Source of the DNA: Alteribacter keqinensis | GTDB lineage: Bacteria > Bacillota > Bacilli > Bacillales > Salisediminibacteriaceae | Assembly (NCBI RefSeq): GCF_003710255.1 | Contig: NZ_RHIB01000002.1 | Coordinates: forward strand, 682,001 to 746,000 | Direction of reading: 5' to 3' | DNA length: 64,000 nucleotides | Part shown: positions 8,413 to 17,233 of the stretch, in pieces | Numbering within the stretch: the stretch's first letter is position 1 | Layout: the number at the start of each line of letters is the position of its first letter | Made by a program: the position numbers and the translations under genes | Notes under the pieces: generated by a model | What the model was told of the DNA's origin: nothing | The model's database searches: none | Seen by the model: only the letters and a program-made list of their open reading frames with translations

Positions 8413-8476
8413 CCCTTCATAAAAATAAATAGAGTTATAAGGTAAAAAATAGTAACTTGTACCATTTATATTAAAG

Positions 8477-8503
8477 AGTATAGCAGGTTACTTGAAACGT
8501 CAA
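8477..8503 (-). promoter_or_regulatory. Predicted promoter of parM-parR
   Basis: On the minus strand TTGACG and TATACT are 15 bases apart (16 if the -35 is read one base upstream). It lies between the parM start and the repeat array, so ParR bound to the array could autoregulate it. Confidence 0.5.
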
Positions 8504-8528
8504 TGATCCTTTAGTTGTATTCATTTTT

Positions 8529-8672
8529 GTACACTTGTACACAAAAGTGTATACAAGTGTACAAACCCGTACACACCTTAAAATGACAACATGTACACAA
8601 TTTCGTATACTTGTAAACATGTTTGTATACACGATGTGTACTTTTTGTTTACTTGTATACAAAATTGTATAC
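8529..8672. repeat. Centromere-like (parC) array of GTAYAC boxes
   Basis: About thirteen hexamers of the form GTACAC or GTATAC, some degenerate, start at 8529, 8537, 8549, 8559, 8569, 8593, 8605, 8613, 8625, 8638, 8647, 8655 and 8667. Steps alternate around 8-12 bases, so every second box lies 20-22 bases on, two helical turns. Flanking bases often extend the boxes to TTGTATACAA-like palindromes. The array lies just upstream of the parM promoter, as parC does in plasmid par loci where ParR binds direct repeats. Confidence 0.75.
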
Positions 8673-8773
8673 ATTACTTCTGTGGGGAGTAAGCCTCCTC
8701 TCGAACTTACGTTAATTGGAAATAAAGTCTTCTGTTTGTCACCGTATTTGGTTTAGGCAAGAACTATCTTCAA

Positions 8774-9513
8774 TTATGACTGGCATTCCGGACAAAAATA
8801 AAACCGTCTTGAACTGGCAATAATCTTACTGATTTCAGTACCGCATATACGACAAGACTGATCTTCACGGTAAAAACCCCATGACGATAATTCCCTATGG
8901 TCAGGCCTTTATGCTTCAGCTTTTTAACGAGATCCAAATATGTCGTAATCCCACCTGTATCGTAGGAATGTGTCATTAAATCGATGACTGCATATGATGC
9001 AGTCCTTAACTGCAAGTCTGTGCAGTTCTTAGGCCGAAAAGAGGGAGGAATCTTTCCAGCAAAAAGGATCTCACTGCGCAAATAATTACCGATCCCTACG
9101 ATAAAACGCTGGTCCAAAAGAAGCCCTGTCCACCGTCGCACTACGAAGTGTTTTGACAGAAATCAATTATAAAGAACTACGGTTGCAACTTTTTCGCTTA
9201 ATATATCAGGACCTGCCCTGCTTACAAAAGGATGAGCGGGAACCTCTTCATCTCGTAAAACGTCAATATCGGAGGCACTGTAAAGCAATGCCGAATTCTT
9301 TTCATTGTGAATAGCGAGTCGAAGCTGGCGATTTGTTCTTGGGTATTGATAAGCGTTGCCTTGCCCTTAGTATCTACCGGTCTCACCCGTGCACCTCTAA
9401 GAACAATTTTCATAGACTTGAAGAGCCTAGAAAAAGAAGGAAATACCCGACACCGGAGAGGGAGTAAGAGCCACACGAGCGGGAGCAATTCTGATTTCCG
9501 GACCTTCAGGCAT
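8774..9513 (-). pseudogene. Decayed Fpg/Nei-family DNA glycosylase
   Basis: The ATG at 9513 follows GGGAGGT and starts MPEGPEIRIAPARVALTP, the invariant N-terminus of Fpg/Nei glycosylases in which Pro2 is the catalytic residue. Further pieces in shifted frames are VRPVDTKGKATLI, YSASDIDVLRDEEVPAHPF, the helix-two-turn-helix LLLDQRFIVGIGNYLRSEIL and the zinc finger with CRICG and CPEC ending at 8774. The pieces are collinear and sum to the normal length (~246 codons). Lesions include several frameshifts, one near the C-rich run at 8872-8880, and an in-frame TGA at 9163-9165. The gene cannot make an active enzyme. Confidence 0.85.
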
Positions 9514-9712
9514 TTGTATACCTCCCTGCGTCTACTCTCTTTGTTCTTGTTATTCTTACCTATTTTTTAAAAAAAGTAATAATAAAACAGATAGGAAAGG
9601 CTATCGAATTAAGATAAAGGTATGCAATTCTCTGCCTGCCCTCCTTTTAGGTTTTATATAGAGTCGCGAGAGGTAGAGCGGAAAATAGAACCCTATTAGG
9701 AGGTGTCTGTTT

Positions 9713-10855
9713 ATGCTTCACTATTTTTCAGATACTTACGAGCATTCCAGAATGAGATTCAGAGAGAGTCTGTCGAACATAAAGGAATTCTGGCCACAGG
9801 CCGGACTCCACTCCTACCCCATCGGTAATAAGGAAGACAATACGATAGATGTTATTAAATCTGAAGCCATAAAACGAAATGAAAACGTTGTATTCATTAC
9901 TACAGGAGAACACGGCATTGAAGGATATACAGGGGCAGCTGCTCTTCAAATGTTTTTCGAAGAGTATCTGCACAAACTGGATCCTGAAACGACAGGTATT
10001 TATTTTGTTCACGGCATAAACCCTTGGGGGATGAGACATTGGCGGAGAGTTACCGAAAACAACATTGATTTGAACCGCAACTATATTCAAGACTGGCTAA
10101 ACCATCCTGCAACATTTAACGAAGACTATAAAAAGAACGCGGACTTGTATAATCCTGCAGGAGAAATTGACGATTTGACAAAACAAAATACGAAAATTCA
10201 CTCAAAATTGCTTAAAAACCTGATAAAAGAAGGCTATAAAGGCGTGAAAAGTGCAAAATCCAAGGGACAGTACCAGTTTGAAAAGGGGGTCTACTACGGT
10301 GGAGCCGGTTATGAGGATTCCACAAGTGTCATGATGAACATTCAGGATGAGGTCCTAAGACACTTCGAGCACATTGTCCACATAGACCTTCATACAGGAC
10401 TTGGACCCACCCAGGAGCTGACTTACGTCATTTCAGCCTATGACGATCGCAGCGAACATGAAGTAAGTGATTATTATGGCATAAAGAATGTTCAAAAGAA
10501 CGGCAAGGAAGACGGTGTAGGAGAATCAAACAACTTCTTTTACAGGAGAGCGATGGAATATTACCCGGAGCGTTCCCTAATAACCGGCCTGTTTGAAATT
10601 GGAACAATGGGTGAAGGAATGGACGACCAGCTGAATGTAATGAAAGCAGTCATAAATGAAAACCAGCTCTATTGGTATGGAGCGGAAAAAGAAAAAGACG
10701 CACAGAGGATTTTTGATTCGTTCAGAGACTTATACTACCCTAAAGAAAAAGAATGGAAGGAATCTGCGATCATCAGACTTAGAGAAGGATTTGAGAACCT
10801 CCTCTCAAAAGAAAACCTCCTGAAAGGAACATCGACTCGATCCTCCTCACTTTAG
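9713..10855 (+). CDS. DUF2817 (M14-like) putative zinc peptidase
   Basis: A 380-residue protein of the DUF2817 family, related in fold to M14 carboxypeptidases. Features supporting a zinc-peptidase-type site are TTGEHGIEGYTG near residue 64 (His and Glu), ENNIDLNRNY near residue 120 (Asn-Arg as in M14 substrate binding) and HIDLHTGLG near residue 228 (His ligand). No signal peptide is evident, suggesting a cytoplasmic enzyme. The substrate is unknown. AGGAGGTG precedes the ATG. It is monocistronic. Confidence 0.8.
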   Translation: MLHYFSDTYEHSRMRFRESLSNIKEFWPQAGLHSYPIGNKEDNTIDVIKSEAIKRNENVVFITTGEHGIEGYTGAAALQMFFEEYLHKLDPETTGIYFVHGINPWGMRHWRRVTENNIDLNRNYIQDWLNHPATFNEDYKKNADLYNPAGEIDDLTKQNTKIHSKLLKNLIKEGYKGVKSAKSKGQYQFEKGVYYGGAGYEDSTSVMMNIQDEVLRHFEHIVHIDLHTGLGPTQELTYVISAYDDRSEHEVSDYYGIKNVQKNGKEDGVGESNNFFYRRAMEYYPERSLITGLFEIGTMGEGMDDQLNVMKAVINENQLYWYGAEKEKDAQRIFDSFRDLYYPKEKEWKESAIIRLREGFENLLSKENLLKGTSTRSSSL

Positions 10856-11212
10856 TTATTCACATGTGAATAACCACATTGCACAGCAACAGGCTGTCCC
10901 AAAAGGCCAACAACCTCAGGGACAGCCTGCTGTATGTTTATACAGACATACTCCTTCTATCGGGAACATAACCAACTGCTCTTCGCTTAGGGTAAATATA
11001 TTTCGTTAGACTCCAATTCTGTTTTCTTCAAGAACCCCTCTTTTCCTACAGACCATGATGACTACTCCCCAATAAACCTTAAAATCCCAGACTTACAGGT
11101 ACATTTACACCATTTGACCTCTTTCATTGGTTAACAGCTTTTATTCCAAAATATGCATATTTGTGTACTTACAGTAGATGCTACAAGTAATAACACTAAA
11201 TGGGGTCTAACC
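10856..11212. other. Intergenic region with a hairpin
   Basis: The only structure I see is CAGGCTGTCCC pairing with GGGACAGCCTG at about 10889-10930. It resembles the terminators of this genome but lacks a firm T tract. The remainder is A/T-rich and presumably contains the promoter of the germination operon; I could not identify a SigG-type promoter confidently. Confidence 0.4.
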
Positions 11213-12304
11213 ATGCATGGAAAAAATGAACGAATAAATGTTTTTCATACCCTGGCTCTTTTCATCACTTCAATAGGGCTTCTAAACCACGTCATTATTC
11301 TTCCGCCATTAGTAGAAACCGCAGGAAGAGACGGTTGGATATCAATAACCCTTGCAAACGCTATTGCACTCCTGTGGGTTTATATTATTGTCTTTATAAA
11401 TAAAAAGAGCAATCAAAAGAATATATACAAATGGTTAATTGATCATGCCGGCAGTGTCACAGCAAATATCGTGGTATTCGTCCTTATCCTCTTTTTACTT
11501 TCCCTCGCAGTTGTCACTCTGAATGACCTGGTCACCTGGACAAAAGTTTCGTATTTACCGGAGACACCGAAGCTCATCCTTGTAATCACTTACATCCTAT
11601 TGTGCTTCTGCACAGCTGTTACCAACATCCGGACATTGGCGATTTTAAACATTCTCCTGTTGCCAATCATCATTATATTTGGCATTTTTGTCGCATCTGT
11701 TAATATACCGGTGAAAGATTACTCCTTATTAACCCCTGTATTGGAACATGGCTTCCAGCCAGTCATTCGGGGAATGATTTATCCAGGAGCAGGACTGGCA
11801 GAGCTTTTTCTCCTCCTTCTAATCCAGCACCGTGTAAAATTCCGTTATAAATATTGGCAAGTGGCATTGATCGTCATTTTATTAGGCGGTCTCTCCTTTG
11901 GCCCCCTCACCGGGGGTATCGCTGCATTCGGTGTAGAGCAGATGAAGCAGCTTCGTTTCCCTGCCTATCAGCAATGGGGCCTTGTAACGATGGGCCGCTA
12001 TATTGAACACGTGGATTTTCTCTCTATTTACCAATGGCTTTCAGGGGCGTTTATTAGGATTTCGCTGATGTTGTTTATTGTGGTGGACCTGCTCGACATA
12101 AAACCTGGTAAGAACCGGGTAATCGGGCTTGCTTTTCTCTCTGTGATTATTGTTTGTTCCCTCTATTTACCTTTTTCAGATATGCAGTTTATAAAGTTTA
12201 TGCAGACATACTTCCTTCCTTTCTCGCTGGCTTTTTTGTTTTGCAGTTCCCTGCTCCTGCTCATGATTACCCTGATTAAAACGAAAGGAGGTGCCAAGAA
12301 ATGA
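11213..12304 (+). CDS. Spore germination permease, GerAB/GerB family
   Basis: B subunit of a GerA-type nutrient germinant receptor, an inner spore membrane protein of the amino acid permease superfamily that senses the germinant. About 363 residues with ten hydrophobic segments; FHTLALFITSIGLLNHVIILPPLVETAGRDGWIS is typical of the first two helices. The frame is open from 11153, but the ATG at 11213 follows GGGGTC and removes a non-family N-terminal tail. It overlaps the next gene by four bases (ATGA), showing translational coupling. The order B-A-C differs from the A-B-C of B. subtilis gerA. Confidence 0.85.
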   Translation: MHGKNERINVFHTLALFITSIGLLNHVIILPPLVETAGRDGWISITLANAIALLWVYIIVFINKKSNQKNIYKWLIDHAGSVTANIVVFVLILFLLSLAVVTLNDLVTWTKVSYLPETPKLILVITYILLCFCTAVTNIRTLAILNILLLPIIIIFGIFVASVNIPVKDYSLLTPVLEHGFQPVIRGMIYPGAGLAELFLLLLIQHRVKFRYKYWQVALIVILLGGLSFGPLTGGIAAFGVEQMKQLRFPAYQQWGLVTMGRYIEHVDFLSIYQWLSGAFIRISLMLFIVVDLLDIKPGKNRVIGLAFLSVIIVCSLYLPFSDMQFIKFMQTYFLPFSLAFLFCSSLLLLMITLIKTKGGAKK

Positions 12305-13806
12305 TTTTTTTCAAAAAAAGAAAAAAAACGCAACCTGAGAACAAAACAAATCCGACCCTTCCTCATGAAAATGATCATGCTGTGTCGGAGGAAAAACTCA
12401 GAAAAGCATTTAAGCATTGCAGCGATGTTGTAGTGGAAGATTATCAATTTAATGAACAGCCTTCTTCCCAGGTCCTGTTAATCTATACAAAAGGACTTAC
12501 AAATCTCGAATTACTGAACAAAACCGTTATTCCTACCATTGAAACCCACCTATTAAATGAAAAAAGCCTGGAGACATACAGGAAAAACTCAACGTTTAAA
12601 AGGATAACCGGCATGAATCAGGTTATAGACAGTGCGTTTAACGGTGATCTAATCCTTTTTGAGAAAAACAGCGGAGAAGTCTACACGATCGAAATCTCAC
12701 AACGCCCCCAACGCCGTCCAGAGCAGCCCAACAATGAAATATCTGTAGTGGGGCCAAGAGACGGCTTTATTGAGGAACTTGACATAAACCTTGCACTCGT
12801 TCGCAAAAGGCTTAAAACAACTTCCTTGTCATGTGAAATGTTTGTTATTGGAGAAAGAAGTCAAACAAAAGTCGCCCTCCTGTACATGAAGGATATAGCG
12901 AGACCTCAAATGATCGAACACATTCGTAAGTCTCTTGAAGAAATCGAAACTGACGCTATTTTAAACTCTCAACAGCTTGAAGAATTGCTTACTGAATCCT
13001 CTTTCAGACTGTTTCCTATGTATCAGAATTCCGGAAGACCTGACTACGTGTGTGACGCATTGCTGAGGGGAAGATTCGTGATGTTTATTAACGGTATTCC
13101 CCAGGCTGTTGTGGCACCTGTGACCATCACCTTATTCTTAAAAACAGCTGAAGATGCAGAGTACAGCTGGCATTACAACAGTCTCGAGAGGGTGCTGAGA
13201 ATTGCAGGTCTGTCGGTGGCCACTTTTCTTCCTGGATTTTGGGTTGCCTTATCGGCCTTTCATCAGGACCAGGTTCCGTTTATTTTATTGGCAAGTGTCG
13301 CTGAAACGCGGCAGGGAGTCCCTTTACCGACAGCTTTGGAAGCCTTCGTTCTTGTTAGCCTCTTTGAATTATTCCGCGAAGCCGGACTGCGCCTTCCCCT
13401 GGCTATTGGGCAAATACTCGCCGTTGTAGGTGGGTTAATTATAGGGGATGCTGCGATTAATGCAGGCCTGACCAACCCTGCCATGGTTGTTATCGTAGCC
13501 ACTTCTGCAGTAGCTACCTTTACTCTCGTCAGCCAGGCATTGCAGGGAACAATAACCATTTTGCGTTTCTTTGTTCTGCTAAGTTCCGCTGCGCTGGGCC
13601 TGTTCGGCTTTTTTATCAGTGCCTTTTTTATCCTGCTGTATGTGAGTAATCTGCGCTCCTATTCAATTCCGTATATGGCACCACTTGGACCTTTCAGGGC
13701 GAGAGAATGGCTATCAAGTATTTTAAGAATTCCCAGGAAAATACAGACGAGAAGACCTGCTATTCTCCATACGGATGATGATGAAAGGCAGGGAAAATCA
13801 CAATGA
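12301..13806 (+). CDS. Spore germination protein, GerAA family
   Basis: A subunit of the germinant receptor, about 501 residues. The N-terminal ~280 residues are soluble, with a Lys-rich start followed by the GerA N-terminal domain (DLILFEKNSGEVYTIE; ALLRGRFVMFINGIPQAVVAP). The C-terminal half has about five to six membrane helices (PFILLASVAETRQGVPLPTALEAFVLVSLFELFREAG is a strong family signature). In characterised receptors this subunit partners the B permease and the C lipoprotein and may form an ion channel. It overlaps both neighbours by ATGA junctions. Confidence 0.93.
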   Translation: MIFFKKRKKTQPENKTNPTLPHENDHAVSEEKLRKAFKHCSDVVVEDYQFNEQPSSQVLLIYTKGLTNLELLNKTVIPTIETHLLNEKSLETYRKNSTFKRITGMNQVIDSAFNGDLILFEKNSGEVYTIEISQRPQRRPEQPNNEISVVGPRDGFIEELDINLALVRKRLKTTSLSCEMFVIGERSQTKVALLYMKDIARPQMIEHIRKSLEEIETDAILNSQQLEELLTESSFRLFPMYQNSGRPDYVCDALLRGRFVMFINGIPQAVVAPVTITLFLKTAEDAEYSWHYNSLERVLRIAGLSVATFLPGFWVALSAFHQDQVPFILLASVAETRQGVPLPTALEAFVLVSLFELFREAGLRLPLAIGQILAVVGGLIIGDAAINAGLTNPAMVVIVATSAVATFTLVSQALQGTITILRFFVLLSSAALGLFGFFISAFFILLYVSNLRSYSIPYMAPLGPFRAREWLSSILRIPRKIQTRRPAILHTDDDERQGKSQ

Positions 13807-14972
13807 AGCTGAGAATCATCACAAACGTTCTTCTCCTCTGCCTCTCTTGTCTCACACTGGGGGGATGCTGGGATTCAAAAGAACTGGAAGGACAGTACTA
13901 CATCCACTCCATTGGTGTAGATTATGTAGATGAAAAATATGTTGTCTATGGACAGATTATTAACTTTGCCGGAGGGGGGGAAGATGGGGACAGTGGAGGA
14001 ACTATTGGTAACCAGCATGAAAATGTGAGTATTGCCAAAGGAACAGGGGAGTCGGTGGTGGCAGCAATTCATAATTTATACGTGTCAACACAACGGAGAA
14101 TTTATTGGGGGCACCTTTCTTCCGTTGTCTTTCATGAACGGGTAATGGGGGAAGCCTTTAAAAATGTACTCGATGACTTTTCCAGGTACTATGAAATTAG
14201 GCCCACCCTATGGATGTTTATTACTTCAGACCCTGTAAACGAAATTTTAGGAACCTTCCCTGTTATGCAGACAAGCATTCTCTACTCTTTTTTAGGCGAA
14301 CCTGGCGAAAGTTATGAGCAAAGTTCACGGGTCCAACCTATTCGTAAAAGTCGTTTTGAAGCTGAACTGTACGAACCGGGAAGAACTGTCAGCCTCCCGT
14401 CTGTCAACATCGTCCGAAAAAAATGGTACGACCCGCTGGATTACGGAAATAACCTCAGCTTAAACAAGGCAGGCTTTCTAACAAAAGATTCCTACAAAGG
14501 CAGTCTTGCAGGAGCAGACATTAACGGGTTGGTTTATATTGATGATGAAGCCGGAAGAAATGCGACTATTCTTCGTAAGAATGACAGGCCTGTTGTCACA
14601 GAGATTGTTACTGATCCTAAACTAAAAGTAGTGCCTGAGATTACCGGTGATTCTGTTGCTTTTTCCATTGAATTGGCTGTGACAGCAACGGTTATCGAGA
14701 TTACGGAAGAGGTAGACGAACAGTTCCTGATTGAAAACACCGAAAAAGTGGTGGAAGGCCATATCAGACGTACGTTTGAAAAAGGTGTCGAAATAGGTGC
14801 CGATATCTACAACCTATCACACAGCCTGTATAGAAAAGACCCTGAAAAATGGAGAGAATTCACAAACGAGGCAGGAGAACTCGAACTTACTAAGGATTTG
14901 CTGACAGAAATTAACGTTGAAGCCACGATCATTCATTCAGGTGCGGAAAAGCTTCACCTGAATAAGAAATGA
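13803..14972 (+). CDS. Spore germination lipoprotein, Ger(x)C family
   Basis: C subunit of the germinant receptor, 389 residues. A signal peptide ends in the lipobox LTLGGC, with Cys near residue 22 followed by WDSKELE, a hallmark of GerC proteins (Cys-Trp-Asp). The mature protein contains the family segments DYVDEKYVVYGQIINF and QRRIYWGHLSSVVFHERV. It is the last gene of the operon and is followed by a hairpin shared with the convergent glnS. Confidence 0.92.
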   Translation: MKLRIITNVLLLCLSCLTLGGCWDSKELEGQYYIHSIGVDYVDEKYVVYGQIINFAGGGEDGDSGGTIGNQHENVSIAKGTGESVVAAIHNLYVSTQRRIYWGHLSSVVFHERVMGEAFKNVLDDFSRYYEIRPTLWMFITSDPVNEILGTFPVMQTSILYSFLGEPGESYEQSSRVQPIRKSRFEAELYEPGRTVSLPSVNIVRKKWYDPLDYGNNLSLNKAGFLTKDSYKGSLAGADINGLVYIDDEAGRNATILRKNDRPVVTEIVTDPKLKVVPEITGDSVAFSIELAVTATVIEITEEVDEQFLIENTEKVVEGHIRRTFEKGVEIGADIYNLSHSLYRKDPEKWREFTNEAGELELTKDLLTEINVEATIIHSGAEKLHLNKK

Positions 14973-14974
14973 AA

Positions 14975-15019
14975 GAAGCCTGTCTCCTAAAGAAATCATT
15001 TAGGACACAGGCTTTTATT
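14975..15019. terminator. Terminator between gerC and glnS
   Basis: AAGCCTGTCTCCTAAA pairs with TTTAGGACACAGGCTT and is followed by TTTTATT. It lies between two convergent genes and can serve both. Confidence 0.75.
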
Positions 15020-15024
15020 AACAA

Positions 15025-16701
15025 TTATTTTTTAAACTTAAATGAGCTTTTCAGAGAAACAATCCGGTTAAATACCGGCTTTTCTTCGGTTGTGTGCTTC
15101 GGATCAACATTAAAATAGCCGTGTCGGAAAAACTGGAACTTATCCTGAGCTTTTACATCGTTCATATTTGACTCCACAAACCCTTGAAGCACTTCAAGAG
15201 AGTTGGGATTCACAAGGTCCATAAATGTTTTCTCTTCCGCTCCTTCAAGTTCCTCTTCGTCCTCCATATCAAGGATAAGGCTGTCGTAAAGCCTGAATTC
15301 AGCAGGCTTCGAGTCGTTGGCATCCACCCAGTGAATCGTTCCTTTTACTTTACGTCCCGTAAAGCCGGACCCACTCTTCGTTTCAGGGTCGTACGTACAG
15401 TGAAGCTCAACAACATTTCCTTCTTCGTCTTTAACGAAATCCTCGCACTTAATGAAATAAGCATGTTTCAGGCGCACTTCATTACCCGGATAAAGGCGGT
15501 GGTATTTTTTAGGAGGGTCTTCCATAAAGTCCTCCTGCTCGATGTAAATCTCACGGGAGAATGGAATCTGACGGGTTCCCATCTCCGGGTTCTCCGGATT
15601 GATCTCCGCTTCGAGCATCTCGCTTTCTCCTTCAGGGTAGTTCGTAATAACCACTTTCAACGGACGGATTACGCTCATTGTACGTGGAGCTTTTAATTTC
15701 AGGTCTTCACGAATGTAATGCTCGAGCATTTGTACATCTACAGCACCATTCCCCTTTGAGACACCGGTTTCGTAAATGAATTCCCGAATGGCTTCAGGTG
15801 TAAATCCGCGGCGGCGAAGGCCGGAAATCGTCGGTAGACGGGGATCATCCCACCCGTCGACAACATTCTCGTCCACAAGCTGCTTCAATTTTCGCTTACT
15901 CATAACTGTATTTGTCAAATTCAAACGGCCAAACTCGATTTGCTGCGGCTGAACCGGCATATCTGTATTTTCAACGACCCAGTTGTATAACGGCCGCTGT
16001 TCTTCGAATTCTGTTGTACAAATTGAGTGGGTTACCCCTTCAATCGCATCCTCCAGCGGGTGCGCGAATGCGTACATCGGATAAATGCACCACGTATCTC
16101 CTGTATTGTGGTGAGTCGTATGAGAAATACGGTATAATACCGGATCACGCATGTTCATATTGCCCGAACTCATATCAATCTTAGCCCTTAGGACTTTTTC
16201 TCCGTTCTCAAACTTGCCTTCCTTCATTTGTTCAAATAATGCCAGGTTTTCTTCTACGCTTCGGGAACGTGAAGGGCTTTCTTTACCCGGCTCTGTAAGA
16301 GTACCGCGGTATTCGCGAATCTCGTCAATGGAGAGGTCTTCTACATAAGCGAGACCTTTCTTGATCAAAACAATCGCCCGCTCATACATTTCCTCAAAGT
16401 AGTCGGATGCAAAGTGTAAACCGTCCCAATCAAACCCGAGCCACTTCACATCTTCTTTGATTGCATCTACGTATTCCTGATCTTCTTTTAACGGGTTCGT
16501 GTCATCAAACCTGAGATTTGTCTTACCCTTAAATTCATCTGCAAGTCCGAAGTTCAAGGCAATGGACTTGGCGTGACCGATATGTAAGTATCCGTTTGGC
16601 TCCGGCGGGAAACGGGTAATGATCTCATCGCGCTTTCCCGAGAGCAAGTCTTCCTGCATAATTGTCTTTATAAAGTTAGAAGAAGTTTCTTTATTCTCCA
16701 T
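15025..16701 (-). CDS. glnS: Glutaminyl-tRNA synthetase
   Basis: Class I aminoacyl-tRNA synthetase charging tRNA-Gln directly with glutamine. [15 protein letters not shown] near residue 35 contains the HIGH motif and VMSKRKL near residue 270 is the KMSKR loop. The segments between ([32 protein letters not shown]) are typical of GlnRS rather than GluRS. About 558 residues, full length, including the C-terminal beta-barrel anticodon-binding part. The ATG at 16701 follows GAGAGG; a TTG nine bases earlier is also open. Most Bacilli lack this enzyme and make Gln-tRNA with GatCAB, so its presence suggests acquisition. I see no T-box upstream. Confidence 0.95.
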   Translation of the reverse strand: MENKETSSNFIKTIMQEDLLSGKRDEIITRFPPEPNGYLHIGHAKSIALNFGLADEFKGKTNLRFDDTNPLKEDQEYVDAIKEDVKWLGFDWDGLHFASDYFEEMYERAIVLIKKGLAYVEDLSIDEIREYRGTLTEPGKESPSRSRSVEENLALFEQMKEGKFENGEKVLRAKIDMSSGNMNMRDPVLYRISHTTHHNTGDTWCIYPMYAFAHPLEDAIEGVTHSICTTEFEEQRPLYNWVVENTDMPVQPQQIEFGRLNLTNTVMSKRKLKQLVDENVVDGWDDPRLPTISGLRRRGFTPEAIREFIYETGVSKGNGAVDVQMLEHYIREDLKLKAPRTMSVIRPLKVVITNYPEGESEMLEAEINPENPEMGTRQIPFSREIYIEQEDFMEDPPKKYHRLYPGNEVRLKHAYFIKCEDFVKDEEGNVVELHCTYDPETKSGSGFTGRKVKGTIHWVDANDSKPAEFRLYDSLILDMEDEEELEGAEEKTFMDLVNPNSLEVLQGFVESNMNDVKAQDKFQFFRHGYFNVDPKHTTEEKPVFNRIVSLKSSFKFKK

Positions 16702-17022
16702 AGCATTCAACCTCTCTATCGCTTCTTATATGGCATCTGGGATACCTCTACTATGTACTTATAGTAACATGTTTAAACCTTAAGATATAGATTCTGACAT
16801 AAGCTGCAGGTAATGACTTTCCATCTTCCGCTATCCTTTCCTTAAATGTTCCAGTTCCTAATAAAAATTCCACCTATAAAGCACTGAGCCACCGCTCATG
16901 TAAGCGCTTCGAAAAAATTTACATTGTGAAATAGAAAACTTTCCAAGTCACTTGCCTCAAGGGTTACAGGAGGATTCTAAATTTTATTATTTAAAATTGT
17001 CTGATTTATTTAAAAAAACCTG
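16702..17022. other. Divergent regulatory region glnS/ilvE2 with cre-like site
   Basis: It holds TGTAAGCGCTTCGA at 16899-16912, which matches the cre consensus at 12 of 14 positions and shares its first 11 bases with the site before ilvE1. AATTGTCTGATTTAT just upstream of the -35 box is a weak CodY-like sequence (10 of 15). No gene is seen. Confidence 0.45.
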
Positions 17023-17051
17023 TTGACCTGAGTTTTTTATGGTTGTAAGAT
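17023..17051 (+). promoter_or_regulatory. SigA-type promoter of the ilvE2-ilv-leu operon
   Basis: TTGACC and TAAGAT are separated by exactly 17 bases. The -35 hexamer and spacing are the same as in the ilvE1 promoter. A ~175-base leader follows in which I see no convincing hairpin. Confidence 0.65.
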
Positions 17052-17233
17052 TATCGTCAACATCACAAACAAGATAAACGTTCCGACAGGTACTGGCGGG
17101 CATTATCCAACGGTTTATTGATGAACGGCCTTTTTGAACTTCAAACAAATGAAGATCATGCAAGGTTCTTTCTTTTATTCCAGGTTTCAACAAATTAAAG
17201 CGTTTAATCATTAAAGGAAAGGAGTGGTTATGT

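Noticed and set aside
8471-8756. Two Tyr/Val-rich frames on opposite strands at 8471-8756
   Set aside because: They are translations of the GTAYAC array and have no family resemblance.
16711-17022. A T-box for glnS
   Set aside because: No GGTGG-NACCG sequence or Stem I elements are found on the minus strand upstream of glnS.
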